DNA from: Anaerococcus vaginalis ATCC 51170
GTDB lineage: Bacteria > Bacillota > Clostridia > Tissierellales > Peptoniphilaceae
Assembly (NCBI RefSeq): GCF_000163295.1
Contig: NZ_GG700527.1
Location: 568,105-632,104 of the forward strand
Direction: 5' to 3'
Length of the DNA: 64,000 nt
Shown: positions 18,685-28,614 of the stretch, piece after piece
How the letters are laid out: every line of letters begins with the position of its first letter
Numbering within the stretch: the stretch's first letter is position 1
Notes under the pieces: generated by a model
Told to the model about the DNA's origin: nothing
Database searches by the model: none
What the model saw: only the letters and a program-made list of their open reading frames with translations
Made by a program: the position numbers and the translations under genes

Positions 18685-19394
18685 AATATTTAAAAATTTT
18701 ACCATTTGAAAATATAAAAAATGCTAGAAACTTGGGAGGTTACCCAACCATTGATGGGGAAATTACTTCTTGGAAATCTTTTATTAGAAGTGCAAATCTT
18801 GATTCTTGCACAAAAAAAGATTTAGATTTATTGAAAGATTTAAATGTATCAACAATAATTGATTTAAGACGTGATGACGAAATCAAATATCATTATGAAA
18901 AAATCAAAATTTTAAAAGAAAAATTTTCTCATTACAATGTATCGCTTTCTCCAAGGCCAATGCGCCAGGAAGAGATCCAAAGATTAATTGAAAAAAAAGA
19001 TACAATAGGAAAATCTTATATTACATTAATTGATAATTTTCCTGCTATAAAAAAGATTTTTGAAATAATGGCAGATGCTGATGGAAGTGTACTTTTTCAT
19101 TGCCAAGAAGGTAAAGATAGAACTGGAATTATTTCTATGATTTTATTTGGACTTGTAGGAGTCTTTAGGACAGATATTATGGCTGACTATGAAATTTCTT
19201 CTGCTAATTTGGGTTATGTAGACATGTATGGGCAAAATGAAAACGAAGCAGTTTTTAGGATAACTTCTCCATACAACATAAAAGAAGCCATGGAATATAT
19301 ACAAAGAAAATATGAAACTTATGATGCTTACTTAGAATATGCAGGTGTTGAAAAGAAAATTATAGAAAAAATTAAAGAAAAAATGATTGAATAG
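18672..19394 (+). CDS. Tyrosine/dual-specificity phosphatase family protein
   Basis: 240 residues with the Cys-based phosphatase loop HCQEGKDRTG (CX5R), preceded by the DLRRDDE segment and NARNLGGYPT near the N-terminus. This is the pattern of the bacterial Y_phosphatase3 (LptpA/MptpB-like) family. No signal peptide is visible, so it is cytosolic unless exported by another route. It overlaps the 3' end of rapZ by 13 bases and sits between rapZ and whiA, so it is expressed with cell-wall and sporulation-type regulators. The substrate is unknown and could be phosphotyrosine, phosphoinositide-like or lipid phosphates. Confidence 0.85.
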   Translation: MEKIKYLKILPFENIKNARNLGGYPTIDGEITSWKSFIRSANLDSCTKKDLDLLKDLNVSTIIDLRRDDEIKYHYEKIKILKEKFSHYNVSLSPRPMRQEEIQRLIEKKDTIGKSYITLIDNFPAIKKIFEIMADADGSVLFHCQEGKDRTGIISMILFGLVGVFRTDIMADYEISSANLGYVDMYGQNENEAVFRITSPYNIKEAMEYIQRKYETYDAYLEYAGVEKKIIEKIKEKMIE

Positions 19395-19405
19395 AGAGTG
19401 ATTAT

Positions 19406-20323
19406 ATGTCTTTTTCAAAAAGATGTAAAAAAGAAATATTAAAAAAAGAGCCTGATTATAAAGAGATTGATATGGAATTATTAGCCTACTTTTATTTTCA
19501 AGGCTCTATTAGGATAGTGAATAATTCTTACCAAATTTTATTTAAGGCAAGCGAGAACATAGAAGCAAGGTATATTTACAAGATTATAAAAGAAAAATAT
19601 AACTATTCTCCAGCTATGGAAATCCAAAATAAAAGAAAATTTTCAAAAGATAGGTCTTATGTTGTTTTGGTAGAAGATAGTGAAGTGGCAGATAAAATTT
19701 TAGCACTTGCAGATTCTTATAGCTTATATGAATTTGAAAAATTTTTTGAAAATATCAAAAGTAGAAATGAAAAAAAGATTATTTTAAAATTAGCATTTTT
19801 GCTAAAAGGTTCAATTAATGATCCTTATAGGGGCTATAATCTTGAAATTAATGTTCAACAAAAAGAAGAAGCACTTTTGATAGGAAAAATTATGGAAGAA
19901 TTTTCTATAAATCCAAAATTAAATTTGAGAAATGATTCTTATTGTGTTTACATAAAAGATTCTGATAAAATTTCAGATTTTTTGGCTTTAATTGGAGCAA
20001 ATAAATCACTTTTTGATTTAGAAAATGTAAGGGCAATGAAGTCAATTAGAAATGACATAAATAGGCAAACAAATTTCGACAAGGCAAATATTGATAGGAC
20101 TGTAAAAGCAGCCTTTAGGCAAGTTGATGCAATAAATAAATTAAAAGAAAAAAATATTTTAGAAAATCAAGCAGAAGATTTGCAAAAAATTGCCGAATTA
20201 AGGCTTGCCTATCCTTATATTTCTCTTGAAGAATTGGGCAAAATGATGACTCCAGTCCTTTCAAAAGCTAAGGTTAATTACAGACTCCAAAAACTTATAA
20301 AACTTGCAGAAAGTGAGGAATAA
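19406..20323 (+). CDS. whiA: DNA-binding protein WhiA
   Basis: LAGLIDADG-fold plus helix-turn-helix protein of 305 residues, conserved across Gram-positives and linked to division and sporulation control. It begins MSFSKRCKKEIL, typical of the family, and has the C-terminal HTH region with LRLAYPYISLEELGKMMTP and SKAKVNYRLQKL. It overlaps dnaE by one base (TAATG). Its place after rapZ follows the common rapZ-(yvcK)-whiA order. Confidence 0.94.
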   Translation: MSFSKRCKKEILKKEPDYKEIDMELLAYFYFQGSIRIVNNSYQILFKASENIEARYIYKIIKEKYNYSPAMEIQNKRKFSKDRSYVVLVEDSEVADKILALADSYSLYEFEKFFENIKSRNEKKIILKLAFLLKGSINDPYRGYNLEINVQQKEEALLIGKIMEEFSINPKLNLRNDSYCVYIKDSDKISDFLALIGANKSLFDLENVRAMKSIRNDINRQTNFDKANIDRTVKAAFRQVDAINKLKEKNILENQAEDLQKIAELRLAYPYISLEELGKMMTPVLSKAKVNYRLQKLIKLAESEE

Positions 20324-23300
20324 TGACAAATAATTTCACCCACCTCCACCTTCATACAGAATATTCACTTTTAGATGGTTTTACAAAAATTGATAAATTA
20401 ATGGAAAAGCTAAAAGAATTTGGAATGGATTCTTGCGCAATAACAGACCATGGAAATATGTATGGGGTAATTGAATTTTATAAAAAATGCCAAGCAAATA
20501 ATATTAAACCAATAATTGGTTGTGAAGTTTACATTTGTGAAAATGATTATAAAATAAAAACTCCCCAAAATAAAAGATATTACCATCTTATCCTTTTGGC
20601 AAAAAATAATAATGGCTATAAAAATCTTTTAAAAATCGTATCAAAAGCCTACACACAAGGATATTATTACAAGCCAAGAATAGATTTTGAAGTTTTAAAA
20701 GAATACAAAGAAGACTTGATAGGCCTTTCAGCTTGCTTAAATGGAGAAATTAATCAAAGAATTTTAGAAAATGATATAAAAAAAGCATATTCTACAGCCA
20801 AAAAATATCTTGATTTATTTGGCAAAGAAAATTTTTATTTGGAAGTACAATATCATGGTTTAAAAGAACAAAAAAAAGTTAATGAAGTATTACTTCGAAT
20901 TCACAAGGATTTGGATATAGAACTGGTATGCACGAATGATGTTCATTATGTTGAAAAAAATGATGCCTTTTATCAAGATGTTTTATCATGTATCCAAACA
21001 GGTTCTTTATTAGAAGATGAGAATAGGATGAAAATGCCTGTTGATGAATTTTATCTAAAAGATTCTCAAATGATGGAAGAAATTTTTAAAGAATTTCCAA
21101 GAGCTTTTGAAAATACACAAAAAATTTCTGCTATGTGCAATGTTAGCCTAGAATTTCATAATCCCCACCTACCATATTTTACAAAACTTCCAAAAGATAC
21201 AACAAATCTTGAATATCTAAAAATTCTAGTCAAAGAAGGTCTTATAAAAAAATACAAAAATTTAGATGAAAAAATTATAAAAAGAGCAAAAAAAGAAATC
21301 GACGTAATAAATAATATGGGTTATGTAGATTATTTTTTGATAGTTTGGGATTTTGTAAAATATGCCAAAGATAATAAGATTGCAGTAGGACCTGGTAGGG
21401 GATCAGCAGCAGGTTCAATTGTATCTTATGCTCTCGATATTACACAAATTGATCCTTTAAAATATGATTTGCTTTTTGAAAGATTTTTAAATCCAGAAAG
21501 AGTTTCAATGCCTGATATTGATATAGATTTTTGCTATGAAAATAGGGATAAGGTAGTTGAATATGTATATGAACTTTACGGACGAGATCATGTTTCGCAA
21601 ATAGTAACTTTTGGTAGGATGCAAGCAAGAAATGCAATAAGAGATGTGGGAAGGGTTATGAATATTTCCTACAATAAGGTCGATAAAATAGCAAAATTAA
21701 TTCCTCAAGCAATAGGAATGACAATTGATAAGGCTCTTGATTCTACTGAAAAATTAGCTTACGAATATCAAAATGATGTTGAAACAAAAAGAATGATAGA
21801 TACTGCAAGAAATATCGAAGCCTTACCAAGGCATACATCAATCCATGCAGCAGGAGTTGTTATAAGCAAGGAAATTTTAACAGATATTGTTCCTCTAGCT
21901 TTATCAAACGATCAGATAGTTACCCAATTTAATATGACAGAAATTGAAGAATTGGGTTTGTTGAAGATGGATTTTTTGGGACTTAGAAATCTTACGGTAA
22001 TTCAAGATACAATAAAAGATATAAAGAAAAATAAAAATATAGAAATTGATCTTGGGGCAATTGATGAAAATGATCCAAAAGTTATAAGTCAATTTACCAA
22101 GGCTGAAACAGTTGGAATTTTTCAATTTGAATCAGCTGGTATGAGAAATTTTCTTAAAAATTTAAAACCAACAAGATTTGATGATTTGGTTGCGGCAAAT
22201 TCACTTTTTAGACCAGGACCAATGGATCAAATTCCAAATTATATAAAAAACAAAATAAATCCACAAAATATATCCTACATAGATGATGCCCTAAAACCAA
22301 TTCTTGAAGTAACTTATGGCATAATTGTATACCAAGAGCAAGTTATGCAAATTGTACAAAAACTTGCGGGATTTTCGCTTGGAGAGGCTGACAATCTAAG
22401 ACGCGCAATGAGCAAAAAGAAAATGAGCGTAATGGAAGCAAATAGGGAAATATTTGTTCACGGCAAGAAAAATCAAAATGGAGAATACGAAGTAATAGGT
22501 TGTGTAAATAATGGAATTTCAGAAATTAATGCCAATAAGATTTATGATGAAATGATTTCTTTTGCAAAATACGCCTTTAACAAATCTCACTCAGCTGCTT
22601 ATTCCTTGGTAGCTATTCAAACTGCATTTTTAAAATATTATTTTAAAGAAGAATACATGGCTAATCTATTGACTTCAATTATGGGCAACTCTTCTAAAGT
22701 TTATTTATATATTTCAGAGGCAAAAAGGCTTGGAATAAAAATTGTTCCACCAAATATAAACAAATCAAAAAGAAGATTTATAGCAAGTGAAAATGAGATA
22801 GTATTTGGTCTATCGGCTATAAAAAATGTTGGTGAAAATTTAATAGATTTAATTGTTAATTTAAGAAAAGAGAAAAATTTTAAAAGCTTTAAAGATTTTC
22901 TAGAAAGAATTGAGGCAAATGATCCAACAGTTTTAAATAAAAAAGCCTTGGAATCCCTTATAAAAGCTGGAGTTTTTGACTGTATGGGATACAAAAGATC
23001 TGAGCTTATGGCAGTCCACGAAACTGCTCTCCAATCAATTCATGATAATGAGAAAGTGAATTTAAAAGGTCAAATGAATTTGCTTGATTTTGACCAAAAC
23101 AAAGAAGAAATAATAGATGATATAAAATTTCCACCAGTTAATGAATATAAAAATAAGCAAAAATTAAAATTAGAAAAGGAAGTTTTAGGTTTTTATATTT
23201 CAGATCATCCCTTAAATTCTTTAGGAAATAATTTGAAAAATTATGTGAATTTTACAACGGAAATTTTAAGTGAGCTAAGACCGGTAGATTTAGATAAATT

Positions 23301-23772
23301 TGACAATAAAAGTGTAAGGATGGCTGGAATTATTACAAATAAATCTGAAACCATGACAAAAAAAAGCACCTTGATGGCTTTTTGTTCTTTGGAAGATATG
23401 TCTGGCTCAATAGATATGATAATTTTTCCAAATATTTATAAAGATGTAAAAAGTATAATTGAAAATGATACACTTGTGATTGTTAGTGGAAATCTACAAT
23501 CTAGTGATGATGAGTTGAAATTGATTGTATCAAATATAAAAGAAATTGATGAAAATTCTTTTAAAAATTTGTATATAAAAATGGAATATGTAAGGTATAA
23601 TAAAATACGAAAAGATCTAAAGAGTAACCATGGTAGCACACCAGTGATAATTTATTTTTCTGACAAAAAAAAGACAGTCAAACTTGATAAAAGCTTGTGG
23701 ATTGACCAAAATTCAGATATAATAAATTATCTGAAGTTGAAACTTGGGAAGGATAATGTTAAATTAATTTAA
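20323..23772 (+). CDS. dnaE: DNA polymerase III subunit alpha (DnaE)
   Basis: Replicative polymerase subunit of 1149 residues. The N-terminal PHP domain starts HLHTEYSLLDG and continues with DHGNMYG. The palm carries the catalytic Asp motif MPDIDIDF (about residue 395), preceded by VGPGRGSAAGS. The finger region has SHSAAYSLVAIQTA. The OB-fold domain is near residues 990-1035 (MAGIITNKSETMTKKS). It is the Gram-negative-like DnaE type, not PolC. It ends 10 bases before pfkA. Confidence 0.96.
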   Translation: MTNNFTHLHLHTEYSLLDGFTKIDKLMEKLKEFGMDSCAITDHGNMYGVIEFYKKCQANNIKPIIGCEVYICENDYKIKTPQNKRYYHLILLAKNNNGYKNLLKIVSKAYTQGYYYKPRIDFEVLKEYKEDLIGLSACLNGEINQRILENDIKKAYSTAKKYLDLFGKENFYLEVQYHGLKEQKKVNEVLLRIHKDLDIELVCTNDVHYVEKNDAFYQDVLSCIQTGSLLEDENRMKMPVDEFYLKDSQMMEEIFKEFPRAFENTQKISAMCNVSLEFHNPHLPYFTKLPKDTTNLEYLKILVKEGLIKKYKNLDEKIIKRAKKEIDVINNMGYVDYFLIVWDFVKYAKDNKIAVGPGRGSAAGSIVSYALDITQIDPLKYDLLFERFLNPERVSMPDIDIDFCYENRDKVVEYVYELYGRDHVSQIVTFGRMQARNAIRDVGRVMNISYNKVDKIAKLIPQAIGMTIDKALDSTEKLAYEYQNDVETKRMIDTARNIEALPRHTSIHAAGVVISKEILTDIVPLALSNDQIVTQFNMTEIEELGLLKMDFLGLRNLTVIQDTIKDIKKNKNIEIDLGAIDENDPKVISQFTKAETVGIFQFESAGMRNFLKNLKPTRFDDLVAANSLFRPGPMDQIPNYIKNKINPQNISYIDDALKPILEVTYGIIVYQEQVMQIVQKLAGFSLGEADNLRRAMSKKKMSVMEANREIFVHGKKNQNGEYEVIGCVNNGISEINANKIYDEMISFAKYAFNKSHSAAYSLVAIQTAFLKYYFKEEYMANLLTSIMGNSSKVYLYISEAKRLGIKIVPPNINKSKRRFIASENEIVFGLSAIKNVGENLIDLIVNLRKEKNFKSFKDFLERIEANDPTVLNKKALESLIKAGVFDCMGYKRSELMAVHETALQSIHDNEKVNLKGQMNLLDFDQNKEEIIDDIKFPPVNEYKNKQKLKLEKEVLGFYISDHPLNSLGNNLKNYVNFTTEILSELRPVDLDKFDNKSVRMAGIITNKSETMTKKSTLMAFCSLEDMSGSIDMIIFPNIYKDVKSIIENDTLVIVSGNLQSSDDELKLIVSNIKEIDENSFKNLYIKMEYVRYNKIRKDLKSNHGSTPVIIYFSDKKKTVKLDKSLWIDQNSDIINYLKLKLGKDNVKLI

Positions 23773-23782
23773 AGGAGAAACA

Positions 23783-24742
23783 ATGAAAACAATAGGTATA
23801 CTTACTAGTGGTGGCGATGCACCGGGAATGAATTCAGCGATTAGAGCTGCAGTAAGAACAGCCCTAAACAACGGAATGAGAGTAAAAGGAATAAGAAATG
23901 GATATGACGGGTTGATGAAAGGAGATATTTATGAAATGAATGTTTCATCAGTTGCCGATATTATCCATAAAGGTGGTACAATTCTTGGAACTGCAAGATC
24001 AACTGAATTTAAAAATGCAGAAGGTCAAAAAAGAGGAGCTCAAATCCTTAAAGATTATGGAATCGAAGGACTAATCGTAATTGGTGGAGATGGTTCTTTT
24101 AAAGGAGCAAAGGCTCTTAGTGATTTGGGAATAAAAACCATAGGAATTCCAGGAACAATTGATAATGATATGGGCTATACAGATTTTACAATAGGATTTT
24201 TTACTGCAATTGAAACAGTAACTGATGCTATTGGAAAATTAAGAGATACTTCATCATCTCACGGAAGAGCAGTTGTAATAGAAGTTATGGGACGTAATTG
24301 TGGAGATTTAGCTTTATTTTCTGGACTTGCTGGTGGAGCAGAATCAATCATAGTTCCAGAACACAAATTTTCAATTGATGAAATAGTTGAAAAAGTAAAT
24401 CACGGGAGAAAAAGAGGAAAATTACACCATCTTATAGTTCTTGCCGAAGGAGTTGGCAATCCATATACTGTAGCAAAAGAAGTTGAAGAAAGAAGTGGAG
24501 TTGAAACAAAAGTTACAGTTTTAGGCCACGTTCAAAGAGGAGGCTCTCCATCTTCAGCTGATAGATTATTAGGTTCTATTATGGGTGCAACAGCAGCAGA
24601 ATTATTAAACGAAGAAAAAACAAATATAGCTTTAGGCTATACAAATGGAAAAATAAATCAAGTTAGCATAGATGAAGCAGTATCAATGAATTCTGATTTT
24701 AATGAAGATCTTTACAGACTTGCTAACAAATTATCTAAATAG
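23783..24742 (+). CDS. pfkA: ATP-dependent 6-phosphofructokinase
   Basis: Glycolytic enzyme making fructose 1,6-bisphosphate, 319 residues. Motifs are TSGGDAPGMNSAIRA, GGDGSFKGA, the catalytic GTIDNDMGYTDFTIGF, VEVMGR-type segment VIEVMGRNCGD and GHVQRGGSPSSADR. The length and the GGDG motif fit the bacterial ATP-PFK. Dense AAGGAG ribosome binding site. It pairs with pyk downstream as in many Firmicutes, putting the two irreversible glycolytic steps under common control. Confidence 0.97.
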   Translation: MKTIGILTSGGDAPGMNSAIRAAVRTALNNGMRVKGIRNGYDGLMKGDIYEMNVSSVADIIHKGGTILGTARSTEFKNAEGQKRGAQILKDYGIEGLIVIGGDGSFKGAKALSDLGIKTIGIPGTIDNDMGYTDFTIGFFTAIETVTDAIGKLRDTSSSHGRAVVIEVMGRNCGDLALFSGLAGGAESIIVPEHKFSIDEIVEKVNHGRKRGKLHHLIVLAEGVGNPYTVAKEVEERSGVETKVTVLGHVQRGGSPSSADRLLGSIMGATAAELLNEEKTNIALGYTNGKINQVSIDEAVSMNSDFNEDLYRLANKLSK

Positions 24743-24762
24743 GAATAGATGGAGGATAAGTT

Positions 24763-26535
24763 ATGAAACCAGATATATTAAAGAAAACCAAAATTGTATG
24801 TACAATAGGACCAGCTTCACAATCTCCAGAAGTTTTGGAGCAATTGATTAAAAATGGAATGAATGTTGCAAGATTAAATTTCTCACATGGCTCTCATGAA
24901 GAACATCTTGAAAAAATTAAAACTATAAAAAGAATAAGAAGAAAATTAAATGTTCCTTTGGGACTTATGCTTGATACAAAGGGTCCAGAAATTAGAATTG
25001 GAAAATTTGAAGAAAAAGAATATTTCTTGAAACCAGATGATATTTTTACACTAACAACTAGAAATATTGTTGGAAACAAAGATATTGTATCAGTTTCATA
25101 CGAAGGCTTACCACAAGATGTAGAAAAAGGCTCAATAATTTCAGTAGATGATGGTTTAATTCAACTTGAAGTAATTGAAATTAAAGATGGAACAGAAATA
25201 GTTTGTAGAGTACAAAATAATGGAGTAATTTCTAATAACAAAGGAGTAAATCTTCCAGGAAGAGTTACAAACCTACCATCAATCACACCAAAAGATGTAG
25301 ATGATATTAAATTCGGAATTGAAAACGGCATTGACATGATAGCAGCATCTTTTGTTAGAAAAAAAGAAGACATTTACGATATAAGAAAAGTCCTTGAAGA
25401 TCATGGCGGAGAAGATATTTTGATTATATCAAAAATAGAATCTCAAGAAGGTGTAGATAATGCTGATGAAATAATCGAAGCGAGCGATGGAATTATGGTT
25501 GCAAGAGGAGATTTGGGTGTTGAAATAAGAACTGAGCTTATCCCTCTTGTACAAAAAGAAATAATTAGAAAATGTAATAAGGCAGCAAAACCAGTAATTA
25601 CAGCTACACAAATGCTAGATTCAATGCAAAGAAATCCAAGACCTACAAGAGCAGAAACAACTGACGTTGCAAATGCAATTATAGATGGAACAGATTGTGT
25701 AATGCTTTCAGGAGAAACAGCAGCAGGAAAATATCCAGTAGAAGCTGTTAAAACTATGAGAGATATTTGTATTACAACAGAATTATCAGACGATTTCGAA
25801 GAAAATATTTATCAAACAGAAATAGATAGAAAAATTACAACAACAAACGCAATTTCAAAATCAACTTGTACAATAGCAAGTCAATTGAGAGCAAAAGCTA
25901 TAATTACTTGTACAGCATCAGGAAATACAGCAAAGGCAGTTTCTAAATTTAGACCAAGAACAAATATAATTGCATGTACAATTGATGAAAAAGTTGCAAG
26001 AAGATTGTCAGTATCTTGGGGAGTTTATCCAATAATAGTAGAAAAAGCTCACGAAACAGATGAATTAATCGAAAGAGCAATAGTTGGAGCATTAAAAGAA
26101 AATTACGTACAAGAAGGAGATTTAACAGTTTTAACTGCAGGAATTCCACTAGGAGTTTCAGGAACATCAAATTTAATTAAAGTTCACGTAATAGGAGATA
26201 TAATTGCAAATGGAACAGGCGTTGGAAACAAATCCGTTTCAGCAAAAGTTGTAGTTGGTTCAACAAAAGAAGAACTTGAAGGAAAATTCGAAGACGGCGA
26301 TATAATCGTTGCAAAATATACCGACAAAGATATAAACGAATTTATGGAAAGATCTTCAGGAGTTATTGCAGAAAATGGAGGACTAACAAGCCATACAGCA
26401 GTTGTAGCAATCCACTTTGGAATTCCAGCAATACTTGGAGTAAAAAATATTACAAACCTATTAGAAGACGGAGATACAATAACACTTGATCCACTTGGAG
26501 GAATAATCTACAAGGGAGAAGCAAAGGTATTATAA
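24763..26535 (+). CDS. pyk: Pyruvate kinase with C-terminal PEP-utilising domain
   Basis: Converts PEP and ADP to pyruvate and ATP. The 590 residues comprise the standard kinase (about 1-475) plus the extra PEP-utiliser/phosphohistidine-type domain found in Bacillus and Clostridia. Motifs are CTIGPASQS, RLNFSHGSH, LDTKGPEIR, ISKIESQEG, MVARGDLGVE and VITATQMLDSM. The extra domain carries GGLTSHTAVVA with the conserved His. The start follows GGAGG. It shares the last base of its stop with the rlmD start. Confidence 0.97.
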   Translation: MKPDILKKTKIVCTIGPASQSPEVLEQLIKNGMNVARLNFSHGSHEEHLEKIKTIKRIRRKLNVPLGLMLDTKGPEIRIGKFEEKEYFLKPDDIFTLTTRNIVGNKDIVSVSYEGLPQDVEKGSIISVDDGLIQLEVIEIKDGTEIVCRVQNNGVISNNKGVNLPGRVTNLPSITPKDVDDIKFGIENGIDMIAASFVRKKEDIYDIRKVLEDHGGEDILIISKIESQEGVDNADEIIEASDGIMVARGDLGVEIRTELIPLVQKEIIRKCNKAAKPVITATQMLDSMQRNPRPTRAETTDVANAIIDGTDCVMLSGETAAGKYPVEAVKTMRDICITTELSDDFEENIYQTEIDRKITTTNAISKSTCTIASQLRAKAIITCTASGNTAKAVSKFRPRTNIIACTIDEKVARRLSVSWGVYPIIVEKAHETDELIERAIVGALKENYVQEGDLTVLTAGIPLGVSGTSNLIKVHVIGDIIANGTGVGNKSVSAKVVVGSTKEELEGKFEDGDIIVAKYTDKDINEFMERSSGVIAENGGLTSHTAVVAIHFGIPAILGVKNITNLLEDGDTITLDPLGGIIYKGEAKVL

Positions 26536-27782
26536 TGGAAATAAAAAATATCAAAATAATTGATATTCTACAAGACGGTAGGGCAGTTGCAAAAACAGAA
26601 AGCAAAACTGCCTTTATAGAAGGCGCAATTTACGGAGAAGTTTGCAATATAAAAGTAAATAATGAAAAAAAGAATTTCTTTGAAGCAGAAAAAACAAAAA
26701 CTTTAGAGAAATCTCCCTACCTTAGAAAACCACCATGTCCATATTATTATGAATGTGGTGGTTGTTCTATTATGGATATAAATTATAAAAGTCAAATAAA
26801 ATTAAAGAAAAATTTAATAAAAAATGCCCTATTAAAATCAGCAAAAATAAAAATAGATGATTTAGAAATACTAGAAGGAAAAGAATTTGGATATAGAAAT
26901 AAAATTAGGTTACAAATAAATAAGAATGGGAAACTTGCCTATAATAAAAAGTATTCCAATGACCTTGTAGAAATAAAAGATTGCCTTTTAGCAAAAGATT
27001 TAATAAGAAAAAATCTAGAAAAAATAGAAGAAATCACAAAAGATATTACAAAAAAATATCCAAATAGCCTAGAAGAAATCACAATAAGAGCAAACGAAAA
27101 AGAAATACTTTTAAATATAAAAATAAAAGACGAAAAAATAATCCCATATATAAAAAATCAATACAAAAATTCAACTTATAACATAAACCTAATAAATAAA
27201 AAAGAAACAATAAATATTTCAGGCAAAAATTATCTTGTTTATAATCTTTTAGGGAAAAAATTTAAAATTACTATGAACGATTTTTACCAAGTAAATGATT
27301 ATATGACAGAAAAATTATACAAAACAGCCAAAGATTTCTTGGGAGAAAATCAAAAAGTCCTAGACCTATTTTGTGGATCAGCAACAAGCTCAATCGCCAT
27401 AAACGATGATCATGTTGTAGGAATAGAAATAAACAAAAATGCCATAAAAGATGCAAAAGCAAACGCAAAAGAAAATGATCTAAAAGATTATAAATTCATA
27501 GCAAAAAACGCAAACTACATAGACGATAAATTCATAAAAAAAGAAAAAATAGACGCCATAGTTCTAGACCCACCAAGACGAGGATTAGATAAAGAGATAA
27601 TAAAAACCATAGCAAAAACAAAAATAAAAAAAATAGTCTACATCTCCTGTAACCCACAAACACTCGCAAGAGATATAAAAAGATTCCAAGAAAAGGGATA
27701 TAAATTAGAAAAAATCAAGGGATGTGATATGTTTTCAGAGACTATGCACGTTGAGATGGTTGCATTGATTGCAAGGGACTAG
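26535..27782 (+). CDS. rlmD: 23S rRNA (uracil-5-)-methyltransferase, RlmD/RumA type
   Basis: SAM-dependent m5U methyltransferase of 415 residues. The N-terminus carries a TRAM-like region, then the iron-sulfur Cys set CPYYYECGGC. The SAM site is VLDLFCGSATSS, and the catalytic Cys lies in VYISCNPQTLARD. The protein ends DMFSETMHVEMVALIARD. This last stretch of the gene is the part seen again as decayed copies further right, and an internal piece recurs at 37789-38012. It is the last core gene before the accessory region. Whether the target is U747, U1939 or both cannot be told from sequence. Confidence 0.94.
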   Translation: MEIKNIKIIDILQDGRAVAKTESKTAFIEGAIYGEVCNIKVNNEKKNFFEAEKTKTLEKSPYLRKPPCPYYYECGGCSIMDINYKSQIKLKKNLIKNALLKSAKIKIDDLEILEGKEFGYRNKIRLQINKNGKLAYNKKYSNDLVEIKDCLLAKDLIRKNLEKIEEITKDITKKYPNSLEEITIRANEKEILLNIKIKDEKIIPYIKNQYKNSTYNINLINKKETINISGKNYLVYNLLGKKFKITMNDFYQVNDYMTEKLYKTAKDFLGENQKVLDLFCGSATSSIAINDDHVVGIEINKNAIKDAKANAKENDLKDYKFIAKNANYIDDKFIKKEKIDAIVLDPPRRGLDKEIIKTIAKTKIKKIVYISCNPQTLARDIKRFQEKGYKLEKIKGCDMFSETMHVEMVALIARD

Positions 27783-28130
27783 TCCTGCAGCAAACAATAT
27801 TGCAACGTCCATGTGAGAGGGCTCCGCAAAGCAAGGCGAAGACGTAGCTGAGCGGCTTAGCCCAGACCACTGAGGCTCTAGTATTGATGACAAGGGAATA
27901 GATACCTAAGGGTTCTGAAAGCCTTGAAATCAATAGGTTTATGAATTTTAAACTAGATAATTATATGATTATTTTTTTAGAATAAGTGTTCAAAAATATC
28001 TTTCAAATACTTACTTGTAGCAACACTATAAATATTATGAAAGGGTCGTGTCAAAACTTTGGATATTTTGTTAGATTGTGTCAACGGTATGGATGGAGAT
28101 AAAGTCGGTTTGTAAGTGAAAATTTAATAT
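27783..28130. other. Intergenic entry point of the accessory region, GC-rich at its start
   Basis: No gene is visible. About 27783-27940 is clearly richer in G and C than anything nearby and looks foreign. It contains a decayed rlmD-type 3' end (27868-27901) and a shorter similar motif near 27806-27820 (CCATGTGAGAGG). The rest, to 28130, is AT-rich with no recognisable feature. Confidence 0.55.
27868..27901 (+). repeat. Decayed rlmD-type 3' end, copy 1
   Basis: From 27872 the frame reads EALVLMTRE and a stop codon, matching the last residues of RlmD-type proteins (HVE-x-VxLxxR/K then stop), as in the intact gene at 27747-27782. It begins about 90 bases behind the intact rlmD stop. Interpreted as a recombination scar. 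Confidence 0.55.
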
Positions 28131-28359
28131 ATGGTATTAATAAAAAATGTGAAAAATAGTAATAAATTCAATTTGTTTTTGATGGATGGTAAAGTAATAG
28201 GACGAATTAATTGCACACTGGCTAATTGGACTGGATTAGCTTTTAAAGTGCATAGAACTCATCTATATAAATGTAAAGAGAACGGTGAAATAGTTGATGA
28301 TACCCTTAAAAAAACCGGATATTTAATAGGCCTTCTTATGCTACAGGTTTTATATTGGG
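28131..28359 (+). pseudogene. Relic of a GIY-YIG nuclease family gene
   Basis: The frame from 28131 encodes FLMDGKVIGRINCTLANWTG and then continues KVHRTHLYKCKENG. As I remember them, these match the conserved N-terminal region of a GIY-YIG nuclease family protein often found beside type I restriction genes. Similarity stops at about KKTG, just where the GIY-YIG core should begin, and the frame runs on into unrelated residues for 82 codons in all (stop at 28379). There is no ribosome binding site. It is followed at once by an hsdM piece, so it is a deletion remnant. Confidence 0.55.
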
Positions 28360-28485
28360 GATGCATTCTTATTACATGATTTATATCATTTGAAGCAATA
28401 TGGTATTATGACTATAGTTTTACCTCATGGAGTATTATTTAGAGGGAATGCTGATGGAGAAATAAGAAAAAATCTGATAGAATAA
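28360..28485 (+). pseudogene. hsdM: Fragment of type I restriction methylase gene hsdM
   Basis: A 41-codon stretch reads DAFLLHDLYHLKQYGIMTIV, then LPHGVLFRGNADGEIRKNLI. This is the well-known HsdM segment behind the NPPF motif (LPHGVLFRG...IRKNLIE). Both ends of the gene are missing. It is in a different frame from the upstream GIY-YIG relic. It shows that a type I restriction locus once stood here. Confidence 0.7.
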
Positions 28486-28614
28486 AATAAATACAATTAT
28501 GGAGTTGATAAGTCTATTTGGAATGAGATTCCAATTTATAAGTTACATATGATAACAAAGGGATTTGGTTTATTTGATATTATAGAGCGTATATTCTAAC
28601 TAAGGAGGCGACAT

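Noticed and set aside
27783..27940. Possible tRNA, tmRNA or group II intron end in the GC-rich stretch
   Set aside because: No cloverleaf, no CCA-type end and no intron domain V could be drawn; it is described only as foreign sequence with scars.
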